The notes below the pieces were generated by a model. The model made no database searches and was not told where the DNA came from. It saw nothing but the letters and a program-made list of their open reading frames with translations. From positions 1 to 43,201 of the forward strand of contig CAJUKA010000031.1 of NCBI GenBank assembly GCA_910586585.1: a stretch of 43,201 nt of DNA, in the 5' to 3' direction. Source of the DNA: an uncultured Lachnospiraceae bacterium (lineage in GTDB: Bacteria; Bacillota; Clostridia; Lachnospirales; Lachnospiraceae). Positions 1-9,256 of the stretch are shown piece after piece; positions within the stretch are counted from its first letter, which is position 1; each line of letters starts with the position of its first letter. The position numbers were made by a program, and so were the translations under genes.

Positions 1-481
1 TATTCTGTCTATAATTAGAGGTCATTCCATTCCATATAGTTTCAATATTAGATGTATCCTCTATTACATATGTATATCTTGTCAGTGCCGTATATTTATT
101 CCATAGAAAGGGCAGCCAGTTCTCAAAACTATAATGAAACTGCTGTTCATATACATCAAGCATTAATGACTCTATAAAATAATTTGCTGCATCTATTACA
201 TGCTCTTGAAATTTTGCTGTTGTTTCAGGTTTTGCACTATTATCTGTTTTAAATATAATGCCATTATTCTGCGTCAATGGTGCTTTTGTAATATATCTGT
301 ATTTTCCCCTTTGCTCCCTATAATAAGGCATGGCAGCACAGATATCCCCTTCTTTTTCGTATAACCACACATTCCAGTTTTCTGGCAGGCATACCGCATC
401 CATCCACCATGACTTTGAATATATTGGCACATATACACTTTTGCAAAATTGATTATATTTCTTCTTATCTGATACTCCCAT
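1..481 (-). CDS. GNAT/FemAB-like acyltransferase, 3' end beyond window
   Basis: This open frame starts at an ATG with an AGAGGAAG ribosome site just upstream and runs off the window edge, leaving about 160 residues. The N-terminus contains VPIYSKSWWMDAV followed by WLYEKEG and AAMPYYREQRGKYRYI. This pattern is typical of the FemAB/BioF2-like GNAT acyltransferases often found at the ends of glycan loci, where they acylate an amino sugar or attach an aminoacyl group. The acyl-CoA or aminoacyl-tRNA binding half is missing, so neither substrate nor donor can be judged. It follows the methyltransferase gene by 25 bp and is presumably co-transcribed with it. The family call rests on the N-terminal motif only. 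Confidence 0.62.
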   Translation of the reverse strand, partial: MGVSDKKKYNQFCKSVYVPIYSKSWWMDAVCLPENWNVWLYEKEGDICAAMPYYREQRGKYRYITKAPLTQNNGIIFKTDNSAKPETTAKFQEHVIDAANYFIESLMLDVYEQQFHYSFENWLPFLWNKYTALTRYTYVIEDTSNIETIWNGMTSNYRQN

Positions 482-506
482 ACTTCCTCTTAATGATTTC
501 TCTTTA

Positions 507-1262
507 TTATTTTATTTTACAGTTCACATATATTTCACTGCCAAACTGTGGCATATACTCTGTAAGTTTATATAAGCCATCTAAAACAGTTTCATCTATA
601 ATATGTTTTTCAACCATATCTTCCATCTGTTTATGTGAAAAGGGTTTTACAAAAAAAGAACCCTCTTCTATTACTTTCAATCCATTAGTTTCCATCATCG
701 TTTTCAGTTTAGCAATATCAAAGTTCGTATTCTGCTGAAATTGTCTGTTACAGTCAGATGCTTCAAATATATCTGATATAATTCCCATTTCAACACCAAG
801 CAATCTGTGTATTGAAAACATGTTTGGAACATTAATATGTATCACAGTTTTACTATTGCAAACTTTCTTAATTGCATTCAAAAGTTTTTCAGGCTGTTTG
901 ACTTCATGCAGCAAACTGCTGCAAATAACCATATCAAATGATGTTTCACACAGTCTATCCGCCTCTTCTTCAAAAAAACCTTTGATGCAAGTTACGTTCT
1001 TATTTTCTACACTTAATTGTTTGGCATTTTCATAAAATTTTTCTGCTGGTTCAACAATCGTAAATTTCTGGTCTCCCTTTACATAGCAGAATAAAGGTTC
1101 CATACCACAACCAATTTCTAAAATTGATTGTGGACTATATTGTTCAATAATTTCTACTATTTTACGTTTTCTATAAAAAACCTTATATTTTTCAAATCCA
1201 CATACAGCATTTGAATAATTTTTTTCATAATCTACAATATCCCTTTTTTCTATTTTTTCCAT
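507..1262 (-). CDS. Class I SAM-dependent methyltransferase
   Basis: The 251-residue product has a clear class I methyltransferase core. SILEIGCGMEPLF (about residues 45-57) is motif I for S-adenosylmethionine binding, FTIVEPAEKF carries the acidic residue after strand 2, and FDMVICSSLLHEV (about 109-121) matches the motif IV region. It starts at ATG after AAGGAAGG. The preceding oxidoreductase gene stops 1 bp before, so the two are almost certainly translated together. In this setting it probably methylates a sugar or sugar nucleotide of the surface glycan. It could also methylate a phosphoramidate group, since no dedicated homologue of the Campylobacter phosphoramidate methyltransferases is evident, but the sequence does not show the acceptor. 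Confidence 0.85.
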   Translation of the reverse strand: MEKIEKRDIVDYEKNYSNAVCGFEKYKVFYRKRKIVEIIEQYSPQSILEIGCGMEPLFCYVKGDQKFTIVEPAEKFYENAKQLSVENKNVTCIKGFFEEEADRLCETSFDMVICSSLLHEVKQPEKLLNAIKKVCNSKTVIHINVPNMFSIHRLLGVEMGIISDIFEASDCNRQFQQNTNFDIAKLKTMMETNGLKVIEEGSFFVKPFSHKQMEDMVEKHIIDETVLDGLYKLTEYMPQFGSEIYVNCKIK

Positions 1263-1263
1263 T

Positions 1264-2337
1264 TTATGAAAACCTTCCTTTAAAATCCATTGTCGAGCAC
1301 TCCTTAAGCGGAAGTTTTACACAGACTCCCTTTGCCGCAGATTGATAGACTGCCAGAACAAGCTCTAATGCTTTTTTTCCATCCATCGCAGTCACATAAG
1401 GCTGCCTGTCCTGTTTGATGGCATTAATGACATCTGTATACAAAGGCGTATGTCCATATCCATATACATTGGGCGGATTTTCATGAAATCTCGCCTTCAC
1501 TTCGTCTGGGTCATCCAACATATCCGAAAATCTCCACTCCTCTATCACATTGACAGACTGACCGCCTGCTTTAATCGTTCCTTTTTCTCCAAATATGTAC
1601 AATGTTTCTTCCAAATTCTTAGGATAAATGTCTGTTGTTCCCTCAACAATCCCATAACTTCCATTTTTAAACTTTATTAAAGCAATTCCAAAATCTTCAG
1701 CTTCTATATAATTATGATTAAGCCTGTCTGTCATTCCTACGACTTCCTCAATCTCTCCGCCCATCATCCAGCGCAGAAGGTCAATATTATGTATACACTG
1801 ATTCATCAAAGCTCCGCCATCCTGGTCCCATGTACCTCTCCAAGGCGCCCTGTCATAATATTCACGATCTCTACACCATCTAATATGAGCTGTTCCATAA
1901 AACAGCCTGCCAAAACGATTCATATCAATCGCTTCTCTTATAATCTGCACTGATTTATTAAATCGGTTCTGATGACAGGCACAAACCTTCACATGGTATT
2001 TGATAGATGCCGCAATAATTGCGTCTGCATCTGCTATTGACAAAGCAATTGGCTTCTCTATGATACAATTACACCCATGTGCAATACAAAATAAGGCAAT
2101 TTCTGCATGTTTTCCACTTTCCGTACAGATTGCTACAAGTTCTGGTTTTTCTATCTTTATCATTTCTTTGTAATCTGTATACCGATTCACAGTACTGTCT
2201 AATTTAAATTTGAGCATTTTATCCGCCATACAGGATGGATTGATATCGCATATTGCCACAATCTCAAGTTTATTGTTCCTCGCTGCCATAATATGGTTTG
2301 GTGATATTCTGCCACAGCCAATCAGTGCATATCTCAT
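1264..2337 (-). CDS. Gfo/Idh/MocA family sugar (nucleotide) oxidoreductase
   Basis: The 357-residue product begins MRYALIGCGRISPNHI, a Rossmann NAD(P)-binding GxGxxx motif. It continues with the family motif EKPIALSIADADAII (about residues 93-107), whose EKP lysine is the usual catalytic and cofactor-contacting residue. WRGTWDQDGGALMNQCIHNIDLL is the substrate-side helix with the conserved histidine. Overall it resembles the UDP-sugar 3-dehydrogenases of the WlbA type. It lies directly downstream of a UDP-GlcNAc 2-epimerase gene, so oxidation of a UDP-N-acetyl sugar is a reasonable inference. The aminotransferase and acetyltransferase partners that would complete a diacetamido-uronate pathway are not in the window, so the exact substrate is open. 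Confidence 0.85.
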   Translation of the reverse strand: MRYALIGCGRISPNHIMAARNNKLEIVAICDINPSCMADKMLKFKLDSTVNRYTDYKEMIKIEKPELVAICTESGKHAEIALFCIAHGCNCIIEKPIALSIADADAIIAASIKYHVKVCACHQNRFNKSVQIIREAIDMNRFGRLFYGTAHIRWCRDREYYDRAPWRGTWDQDGGALMNQCIHNIDLLRWMMGGEIEEVVGMTDRLNHNYIEAEDFGIALIKFKNGSYGIVEGTTDIYPKNLEETLYIFGEKGTIKAGGQSVNVIEEWRFSDMLDDPDEVKARFHENPPNVYGYGHTPLYTDVINAIKQDRQPYVTAMDGKKALELVLAVYQSAAKGVCVKLPLKECSTMDFKGRFS

Positions 2338-2372
2338 ACATACTCTTCCCTTCTGTTACACTGTTCATTGTT

Positions 2373-3467
2373 CTATAAACGAAATGCCTTTTCTATTGTA
2401 TCAACTATAATTTCAGCAGCATTACCATTTCCAAAATAATCTGTCTGTGGTAAAAATTTATCCGATTGTATTATTTCTTCTATAGATTCAATATTACGGC
2501 AGACTGAATTATCATCTTCAATATCTACTATATTAATATATCCACATTCGATAAGTTCAGGCCATACATCCAACTTCAGGGGGAAAAAACATTTTTTTCC
2601 AGCAAAGGATGCCTCCTTTGAAGCTCCGCCTGAATCGGATATCAGTAGTTTGCACTGACTTAATAATACTGTCATTTCTTTATAACCCACAGGAGCTATA
2701 ATTATCAGATTTTCATTATCTATTACTTCATTCCACAAGTTATATTTTAAGAGTAATTTTCTGGTCCGCGGATGGATAGGGAAAACTATCTTATAATTTA
2801 TTTTTCCAATAAAGGAAAGCATTTTTTCCATCCTATTTTTACTGCAGGTATTTTCCTGACGATGCCATGTCATCAAAATAAAATTATCTGGATATTGGCC
2901 TATTTTAGTATCTGTTTGGTTAGCTGATGTGTAAATAAACTGATCATACATTACATCACCAGAAAAAATAATTTGTTCTGATGCAATTCCTTCCCTTGTT
3001 AAATTCTCTACAGATATCTTATCTGGTGCAAAAAGATAATTTGCCAGATGATCAGCCACAATACGGTTTTGTTCCTCTGGATTTTTTGTGTCATATGTAC
3101 GCGGTCCAGCTTCTACATGAAATAAAGGAATGTTTAATTTTCTCACCACAATTGCTGCCGCCAATGTCGAATTGGTATCTCCATATATCAGTACTCCATC
3201 TGGCTTTTCATTTATCACAGCTTCCTCTAATCGACTTATTACTTTTGCTGTTACCTGGGCATGTGTACCGCTTCCCACATTAAGATTAACTTTCGGTTTT
3301 GGAATTTGTAACTCCTCAAAAAAGATATCTGACATATTTTCATCATAATGCTGCCCTGTATGGATAATAACTTCTTCATATCCTTTCTTTCGAACCGCTC
3401 TCGAAATCGGCGCAAGCTTTATAAATTGAGGCCTGTTTCCAACAATATGCATTATTTTATAACCCAT
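2373..3467 (-). CDS. wecB: Non-hydrolysing UDP-N-acetylglucosamine 2-epimerase
   Basis: The 364-residue product begins with HIVGNRPQFIKLAPISRA and HTGQHYDENMS, the N-terminal signature of bacterial UDP-GlcNAc 2-epimerases (WecB/MnaA/WbpI group). It also has IYGDTNSTLAAAIVVRK and HVEAGPRTYD. The C-terminal half has FPIHPRT and LLISDSGGASKEASFAGK, the nucleotide-binding region. The reaction interconverts UDP-GlcNAc and UDP-ManNAc (or the corresponding diacetamido-uronates in the WbpI branch). Start ATG follows GGGGATTAAACT. It is 35 bp upstream of the Gfo/Idh oxidoreductase gene and the two probably act on the same nucleotide sugar. The family is sure; the WecB versus WbpI branch is not. Confidence 0.9.
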   Translation of the reverse strand: MGYKIMHIVGNRPQFIKLAPISRAVRKKGYEEVIIHTGQHYDENMSDIFFEELQIPKPKVNLNVGSGTHAQVTAKVISRLEEAVINEKPDGVLIYGDTNSTLAAAIVVRKLNIPLFHVEAGPRTYDTKNPEEQNRIVADHLANYLFAPDKISVENLTREGIASEQIIFSGDVMYDQFIYTSANQTDTKIGQYPDNFILMTWHRQENTCSKNRMEKMLSFIGKINYKIVFPIHPRTRKLLLKYNLWNEVIDNENLIIIAPVGYKEMTVLLSQCKLLISDSGGASKEASFAGKKCFFPLKLDVWPELIECGYINIVDIEDDNSVCRNIESIEEIIQSDKFLPQTDYFGNGNAAEIIVDTIEKAFRL

Positions 3468-3532
3468 AGTTTAATCCCCTTATATCTGTTTATCTTCTTT
3501 TAGCTTCGTTATCCAAATAATTGATTATTGGT

Positions 3533-4801
3533 TCAAATCCCATATCTTCTATAATCATAAATATTGATAATTCTATCCTCTGTACATAAATTTTGTTTTT
3601 TAATCTGCTCTATTATTTCCTCATAATAACTGCTTGCAATAATTAAAAGTGCATCTCTTTCACTGCGAAGCGCTTCAGGATCCTTTATTAACCTACCCAT
3701 AAATTCCTTTCCCTGCTTCTGACTGTCATTATCTACAAAAAAAGTATCTTGGTGTATCGGAATATGATATTGCGAAATCATTCTATTTGCTGCTAATCCC
3801 GTTCCCCATAAAATTGTCTTTCTATGTGTCATCTCACTAAACCGCTCCAAAGAAAACGGTATACGAATTACCTCCTTAGAAGCCTGATGTTCCTGCAACC
3901 ACTCCATAACTGTCTTAAAATATTCCTGATACTGTTCTGTCATTATTGGAATCTTATCAGAAATAATCATCTGTAAGTAGCATCTAACCGCTGTTATATA
4001 TAACCCTTTTATTATTCTTATATAGTCTGCTTCATCTTCCCTTCCAAAAAATTCGAAAAATGCAACATTTGCATATGCACTTGTAATGGCTCTTTCATAC
4101 TCCAAAAGACTTGATGCAAGACCTTTTCCATGATATCTTGCACAGCCAATACATTCATTTACAAAATACGCCTTTCCCCTTTTCAAATGAATAAGGTTTC
4201 TTGCTGAATCTGCACGAAACATCTCCTCAAAACGTGTTCCAATTAATCTTAAATATTCATCAGGTATTCTATTTTCAAAATAAATATTTCTATAAGTACT
4301 TGATGGCGTATTAGAAAGCACGGCTTTTCCTTTTAGATAATCTGTATAAGTACTCGTCTTTGTAGTGATTTTCTGATAGTTGTGATACACTTCAATAGAA
4401 CCATCATTAAAAAGCTTATACTCATTTGTCGCATATATCGTATAATCCAAATGCTGATCCAAAAAATCCACAGCCTTCTGCAGTCTTCTTTTATCTGTCC
4501 AATAATCATCAGGATCCAAAACACAAAAATACTCGCTATTCATTTTTTCTAACGCTTTTAACACATTCCTGAACAATCTGCAGTTTTTGTCTGAATACAA
4601 GGCTAAAATTTTATCTGGGTATTTTTCCGCATATTCCTTAATAATTTGAGGCGAATCGTCTTGTGAACAGTCATCTGTTATAATAATCTGATATGAAAAG
4701 TCTACTTCCTGTTCCAGAATAGAGTCTATTGCCTGCCTTATATACTGTCCATTATTGTATGAAGGCATTATAATAGTCATTTTATAATTATACGTTTTCA
4801 C
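3533..4801 (-). CDS. Family 2 glycosyltransferase with C-terminal Rossmann-like module
   Basis: The 422-residue product starts at a GTG preceded by GAGGAGGAAT. The N-terminal 230 residues are a GT-A fold GT2 domain: MTIIMPSYNNGQYIRQAI, IIITDDCSQDDS and the metal-binding VLDPDDYW (DxD type). The last 100 residues hold a separate module beginning KTILWGTGLAANRM (about residues 325-340), then FFVDNDSQKQG and a hydrophobic strand LLIIASSYYEEI. This is the same small nucleotide-binding-like module seen in eight other proteins of the locus. The GT2 domain should transfer a sugar to the lipid-linked repeat unit at the cytoplasmic face of the membrane; donor and acceptor are unknown. Confidence 0.85.
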   Translation of the reverse strand: MKTYNYKMTIIMPSYNNGQYIRQAIDSILEQEVDFSYQIIITDDCSQDDSPQIIKEYAEKYPDKILALYSDKNCRLFRNVLKALEKMNSEYFCVLDPDDYWTDKRRLQKAVDFLDQHLDYTIYATNEYKLFNDGSIEVYHNYQKITTKTSTYTDYLKGKAVLSNTPSSTYRNIYFENRIPDEYLRLIGTRFEEMFRADSARNLIHLKRGKAYFVNECIGCARYHGKGLASSLLEYERAITSAYANVAFFEFFGREDEADYIRIIKGLYITAVRCYLQMIISDKIPIMTEQYQEYFKTVMEWLQEHQASKEVIRIPFSLERFSEMTHRKTILWGTGLAANRMISQYHIPIHQDTFFVDNDSQKQGKEFMGRLIKDPEALRSERDALLIIASSYYEEIIEQIKKQNLCTEDRIINIYDYRRYGI

Positions 4802-4880
4802 AATCTGATATTCCTCCTCAAACTATCATATTACTCGAACATTTATTTCTGTTGTCCGAATTTCAAACCATTCTCATCAG

Positions 4881-5954
4881 CTATCTTAAATAGTTAACCA
4901 CAGGCCGCATTATTGAATCCCATGTCAAATTTGATACTGTATATGCTCTCATATCCTTTATGAAATCTCTGCCATCATACATAGCTTCATATAATTCTAT
5001 AATATTTCGCATATCAATAGGTGTTTCATCATTCGATACCTGATATGCAAAATAATTATTTTCGCCAAACGAAACATCATCATATCCATATATGAAGGGA
5101 ATTCCTCTCGCACAATACTCTCGAAGCTTGATTGGAGCACCAGATTCTATACCGATCTTATAAAACCCCAGCGATCCGATCGCAATATCGGAATTATCAT
5201 ATATTTCATCCAACTGTTCTTTGATTAATTGGCCATGAAAAATTACATGTCCAAACAATTGATATTTGTCAACGATTTCTTTGTAATATTGGATTTGTTC
5301 ACCATTACCTACAATATTAAATATAATATTTCGTTCTCCACCATCTGCATAGTAATTGTACAGCCCCTTTATAACTCGCTCATATCCATGCCATTTTGCA
5401 AGAGTAGCAACAGCTAAAAGTACTATAGTTCCATCTTTTTTTCTATATTTTTTTCCAGGCTGATTGCTCATATCTACACCATTTACTAAAGTTATACATG
5501 GTATGTCGAAAACTGTATCAAAATTTGCATATGTAGTGCAGCAATCAATATAATTGTGCAACTGCTTTCTGTAGTACATATCCTCTACACTTCCTGTACA
5601 TTGTCCATCATATGGTATTGTAGGGAACTCCAAAACACTTTTAATTTTTTTGCTTTTTTGCTTCTCCAAATAATCTATAACCCATATATCAGACCACCAA
5701 TATCTAATATATGTTCTTTTTATATTATATTGTTCAATCCAACTGACTATTGTATCGTTAAACATTTTTGCAGTAATAACCCAATTTTTATCTATTATTA
5801 TATCATTTTGTATTAAATACATTATTGGACCGCGTAATTCTGTGTAATATATCTTGCCAAATTCTTTCTCAAAAACACGGCATTGTGCAAGTACCTTCTT
5901 TTTTATCCCAATATATCCTTCTGAATTTAAATTAGCATAATTCACGTACAACAT
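4881..5954 (-). CDS. GT4-type glycosyltransferase
   Basis: The 357-residue product has a weakly conserved N-terminal half and a recognisable GT-B C-terminal domain. That domain begins with TIVLLAVATLAKWHGYERVI (about residues 180-200), followed by FNIVGNGEQ, VIFHGQL and IGSLGFYKIGIESGAPIKLREY. The last stretch stands where the EX7E nucleotide-sugar motif of GT4 enzymes lies, with the pattern IES-GAPIKLRE. It is therefore a probable retaining glycosyltransferase of the GT4 group. The start ATG has only a distant ribosome site (AAGGG about 12 bp upstream), so the start is less certain than for its neighbours. It sits between a GT2 gene and the small Rossmann-module gene. Confidence 0.78.
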   Translation of the reverse strand: MLYVNYANLNSEGYIGIKKKVLAQCRVFEKEFGKIYYTELRGPIMYLIQNDIIIDKNWVITAKMFNDTIVSWIEQYNIKRTYIRYWWSDIWVIDYLEKQKSKKIKSVLEFPTIPYDGQCTGSVEDMYYRKQLHNYIDCCTTYANFDTVFDIPCITLVNGVDMSNQPGKKYRKKDGTIVLLAVATLAKWHGYERVIKGLYNYYADGGERNIIFNIVGNGEQIQYYKEIVDKYQLFGHVIFHGQLIKEQLDEIYDNSDIAIGSLGFYKIGIESGAPIKLREYCARGIPFIYGYDDVSFGENNYFAYQVSNDETPIDMRNIIELYEAMYDGRDFIKDMRAYTVSNLTWDSIMRPVVNYLR

Positions 5955-5984
5955 TGCTTCTGTTCACCCTTTTCTTTATTTTAT

Positions 5985-6398
5985 TTAGTAATCCCCCATT
6001 AATAATTCTCCAATATTCATGATGTTATCTGCATTCACAAACGACTCAATATCCTTTTTTATTTCCTGAAAAAAACGCAAGGAAGCAACAACAACTTTTT
6101 CGTTATTATAAATTTCTTTAAATGCATCCAATGCTATAACTGATACATCATCGTTTATTGCAATCCTACATGACTTATCAACGATTCCCTTAATATCAGT
6201 AAATTTTCTACCAGAACGATAGAGCTGAACAGCCATATAGGTGCCACCATATATATACATATGATTTATGTTAAACGCACTTATTCTTTCCTTCACGTAT
6301 TTTTCATCTAACATCATCCCCATTATTTTGTACGACATTCTAGCAATACTGTATTTTCTTGCATAGTCTTCTAATATTTGTTTTTCTATCTCATTCAT
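5985..6398 (-). CDS. Small stand-alone Rossmann-like module protein
   Basis: This 137-residue protein has no catalytic domain I can recognise. Residues about 45-115 (HMYIYGGTYMAVQLYRSG, then IKGIVDKSCR and KVVVASLRFFQEI) match the shared module found fused to glycosyltransferases and other enzymes in this locus, with the glycine-rich loop reduced to YGGTYMA. About 44 helical residues precede it. ATG follows a good AGGAAGGAATT site, so it is a real translated gene rather than a leftover. It may act in trans with a neighbouring transferase, for example the GT4 gene immediately downstream, but that is inference. A truncated descendant of a larger fusion protein is the alternative. Confidence 0.7.
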   Translation of the reverse strand: MNEIEKQILEDYARKYSIARMSYKIMGMMLDEKYVKERISAFNINHMYIYGGTYMAVQLYRSGRKFTDIKGIVDKSCRIAINDDVSVIALDAFKEIYNNEKVVVASLRFFQEIKKDIESFVNADNIMNIGELLMGDY

Positions 6399-6452
6399 AC
6401 TTAATTCCTTCCTGTGCTCTTAATGCCGAACTACTTTTACAAATATTTATAA

Positions 6453-7580
6453 TCAATACGGCAGAAACAACTGACTCATTTGTAAATCTTTTTTTACCAC
6501 AGGGAAAACCTCTTGATATGCCTTTCTGCCAAGAGCTAATATAATCCCATCATCTCTAGAAAACTTCATATTATAATAACAAAAAACATCTTTTTTCTGT
6601 TCGGATTTTTCCGAAACAAGAAATCCCTCAAAATTCCATCCTTTATAATCAAAAAACTCTGCCAAATTTGTGCCTATTTTTCCATGACCATAAATAAAAA
6701 TTCTCTTATGTTCAATACAAAACATCTCTAAACGAATTGGATTAAACAATGCAACAATACGATTTTCTTGTGCAAGTCTCGTCAAATGTTTATAAATCAA
6801 ATTCATGTCATAGTTTGTATTTTTTTCTATATAATCCAATGCCTTCCTTGCTTTCTTAAAGTTATCTACCGTTATTGCTTGTTTTTTAATTACTGGAAAT
6901 CTTAGTTCGCTGAGTAATTCGTATGGGTAATCTATGTATGAAATGCAGCCTGGCTCCATTTCAATATTTTTATCACAAACTTCCGTATATGCCTTACCTA
7001 TAAAACCTTTCTCAGTAAAATATACAGAAAATCTTATCTCAAATTGTTCTGTTGCTTCCCTTCTATTAATTGTGTAATCAAAGCCATTCCAAAACTTCAA
7101 AAAACATGGATTTGATAACAAACTTTTTCTACATACCAAAAAATATGATTGAATATGACTTGGATAAGTACTCCTTTTATTAGAAAAAGAATCTTCATTA
7201 TACCTGCTGAGTCCCCAAAAATCCAAACCTTCTTCTTTTTCCATTCTTTTAAAAACTACCTCCCATGGAACTAGCGGTCCATAAAAAGTATCATTAAATA
7301 GCAGGACTTCATCCCATTGTTCCAAGTCTTCACTTGGCATAAAATTTAAAAAAAACTCTTTATACGCTCCTGCATCAAATCCTTTATTTTCCCTGATAAA
7401 AATATTATTTGAATATTTTTCTAATACCTGTCTGCAATTGTTTGTTATTTTTCCATTCACAACAATAACCAATTTATTCAATTCCGACAATAAACTTTTC
7501 AACAACTCTTGTATATACAAATCCACAATTCCAGACGCATCATAAAAAACAAAAATCCCCAATCTTCTTACTTTACGCAC
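6453..7580 (-). CDS. RgpF-family (rhamnan synthesis F) glycan protein with Rossmann module
   Basis: The 375-residue product begins at a GTG after a rather distant GGGAGGAA. Residues about 8-260 match the rhamnan synthesis protein F family: GIFVFYDASGIVDLYIQELL, KLVIVVNGKI, IRENKGFDAGAYKEF (the family's best-conserved block) and VLLFNDTFYGPLVPWE. RgpF-type proteins act in polymerisation or side-chain addition of rhamnose-rich wall polysaccharides. The last 110 residues contain the shared module (RIFIYGHGKIGTNLAEFF, then FEGFLVSEKS and GIILALGRKAYQEV). It is next to the WbsX-like gene, a pairing that is common in such loci. Its substrate cannot be read from the sequence. Confidence 0.85.
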   Translation of the reverse strand: MRKVRRLGIFVFYDASGIVDLYIQELLKSLLSELNKLVIVVNGKITNNCRQVLEKYSNNIFIRENKGFDAGAYKEFFLNFMPSEDLEQWDEVLLFNDTFYGPLVPWEVVFKRMEKEEGLDFWGLSRYNEDSFSNKRSTYPSHIQSYFLVCRKSLLSNPCFLKFWNGFDYTINRREATEQFEIRFSVYFTEKGFIGKAYTEVCDKNIEMEPGCISYIDYPYELLSELRFPVIKKQAITVDNFKKARKALDYIEKNTNYDMNLIYKHLTRLAQENRIVALFNPIRLEMFCIEHKRIFIYGHGKIGTNLAEFFDYKGWNFEGFLVSEKSEQKKDVFCYYNMKFSRDDGIILALGRKAYQEVFPVVKKDLQMSQLFLPY

Positions 7581-7708
7581 TTTTTTATTTTATTCCTCCC
7601 AAAGTTTGATTAACTTTATATGTACTAATTTATTAATAGAACCATCATCAGTTAAAATGATTTCGATTCTGCTAATACTTTGCTATAAAATACAACCCGA
7701 CTATCCAC

Positions 7709-9220
7709 TTATGGTAATTCACTAAGGATTTCATATAGTGAAAAGATCCTGCAGTCAATCCTCTTCTTAAGAAATTGATAAATACTATCAAATTCATCTA
7801 CTATCGTAACAATAACTCCATCTACCTGCGGCCACTTATCCTCCAAATTCAAGACATTGTATTTTAAAGAATCTCTCCGTCTACTTTTATCAATAATATA
7901 ATCAATTTTTATATCTGTTCCTTCTAATTCCAAAATCAAATGCCCAGCCAACATGCCATATCCATAAACAGCTACATGTACTGCGTTATATCGTTTTAAA
8001 TAATCTACTATAGATATGTTTTTTTCTCTTAGTTTCATCCACATATCAAAGCATTTTGCAGTATTAAGATAATTTACATTCCCTACATTTTTTTCAGTAT
8101 TGTTCTCATCGAATGATACTTCCTCAACTTTGCGAAAAGTTCCACTATCACTTAACACATCTTTTTGCGCTCTTTGCACGGCCTCAAGTTTTGCATATCC
8201 ATACTCTTCATCTGGCTCTAACTGCATTCCTTCTCCCCACTCATTCCACGAATTAATAAATACAAACTCATTCCCTTCTTCTAAACTTTTTCTATAAATA
8301 TCACACATACCATTATAAAACTTGTCTACTGAGAAATTTTCAAATACTACTCCATCATGCCTGCCTCTTCTAGGTGTATCATCAAGATTGGGAACACCAC
8401 AATAATATGTTTTGCATCTGCCAATCCGTTTTGATTTGTGAATGTTTTTCCACATTTGATCGTAATCTATCATATATATTCCGTCTACTGAATTTCCTAA
8501 TTGCCAGACCATGTGAGGCGCATTTAACATTAACGCATTCATTCCATATATATTTTTATTACTGTTCATCCCTATAAAATAAATACTGGGAATTTGCTCT
8601 TGGACTGCTAATCTATTCCAGTAATCTATCATTTGTGACAGACAAAGAATTGATGCCGGAGAATAAAACATAAAAACAGGGGATCCGTTTATCTTAATAT
8701 ATCGCTTATCTTTAAAAAAGGGTAAAAGATATTCAAAATGCTCCTTCCATTCTTTCTCTCTTCCATACCGTTGCTCAATTAACACTCCATTACCTTCTAC
8801 AGATTTATTTTCAAACTTATCTGCCCATGAATTCCCTCTAAGATTACTCCATGTTCTAGCCCATCTTCCATTCGCCCAGCAAAAACAAAACATCATATTA
8901 ATATCTTTCCACTGCAAAAGATTTTCTGCAGGTTTTTCAAGAATCTTTTGACCGTCTTTAAAATAATAATGATAAAAACACTGTCCATCTATTCCATACT
9001 TTTTCATTAATGCATTCTGCCATTCCATAGTTTCTTTATCAAGTAAATTATAATAATGATTATTTAAAGGCTTTATTGGTTGTTTATGATTCTCGAATAG
9101 TGGTTCTGCTCCACGAACTGCCGTCCATTCTGTATAGTCTTCTCCCCACCATCTATCATTTTCCGCAACTCTATGAAATTGCGGCAGATACATACACAAT
9201 GTTTTTATCCTTTTCTTCAT
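7709..9220 (-). CDS. WbsX-like (GH99-like domain) glycan protein with Rossmann module
   Basis: The start used is the ATG at 9220, six bases after GTGAGG; an in-frame GTG four codons upstream (9232) is less well placed. The 503-residue product opens with LCMYLPQFHRVAENDRWWGE and TEWTAVRGAEPLFENH, then WANGRWARTWSN and FINSWNEWGEGMQLEPDEEY. These are the hallmarks of the WbsX family, whose fold relates to GH99 glycosidases and which is linked to O-antigen and capsule loci. The C-terminal 110 residues carry the shared module (VAVYGYGMLAGHLILELEG, IDYIIDKSRR, GVIVTIVDEF). It could be a glycosyltransferase or a trimming or processing enzyme; family members have not settled this. Confidence 0.87.
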   Translation of the reverse strand: MKKRIKTLCMYLPQFHRVAENDRWWGEDYTEWTAVRGAEPLFENHKQPIKPLNNHYYNLLDKETMEWQNALMKKYGIDGQCFYHYYFKDGQKILEKPAENLLQWKDINMMFCFCWANGRWARTWSNLRGNSWADKFENKSVEGNGVLIEQRYGREKEWKEHFEYLLPFFKDKRYIKINGSPVFMFYSPASILCLSQMIDYWNRLAVQEQIPSIYFIGMNSNKNIYGMNALMLNAPHMVWQLGNSVDGIYMIDYDQMWKNIHKSKRIGRCKTYYCGVPNLDDTPRRGRHDGVVFENFSVDKFYNGMCDIYRKSLEEGNEFVFINSWNEWGEGMQLEPDEEYGYAKLEAVQRAQKDVLSDSGTFRKVEEVSFDENNTEKNVGNVNYLNTAKCFDMWMKLREKNISIVDYLKRYNAVHVAVYGYGMLAGHLILELEGTDIKIDYIIDKSRRRDSLKYNVLNLEDKWPQVDGVIVTIVDEFDSIYQFLKKRIDCRIFSLYEILSELP

Positions 9221-9256
9221 AAAATACCTCACTCGTCAATACTTTTAATAAATACA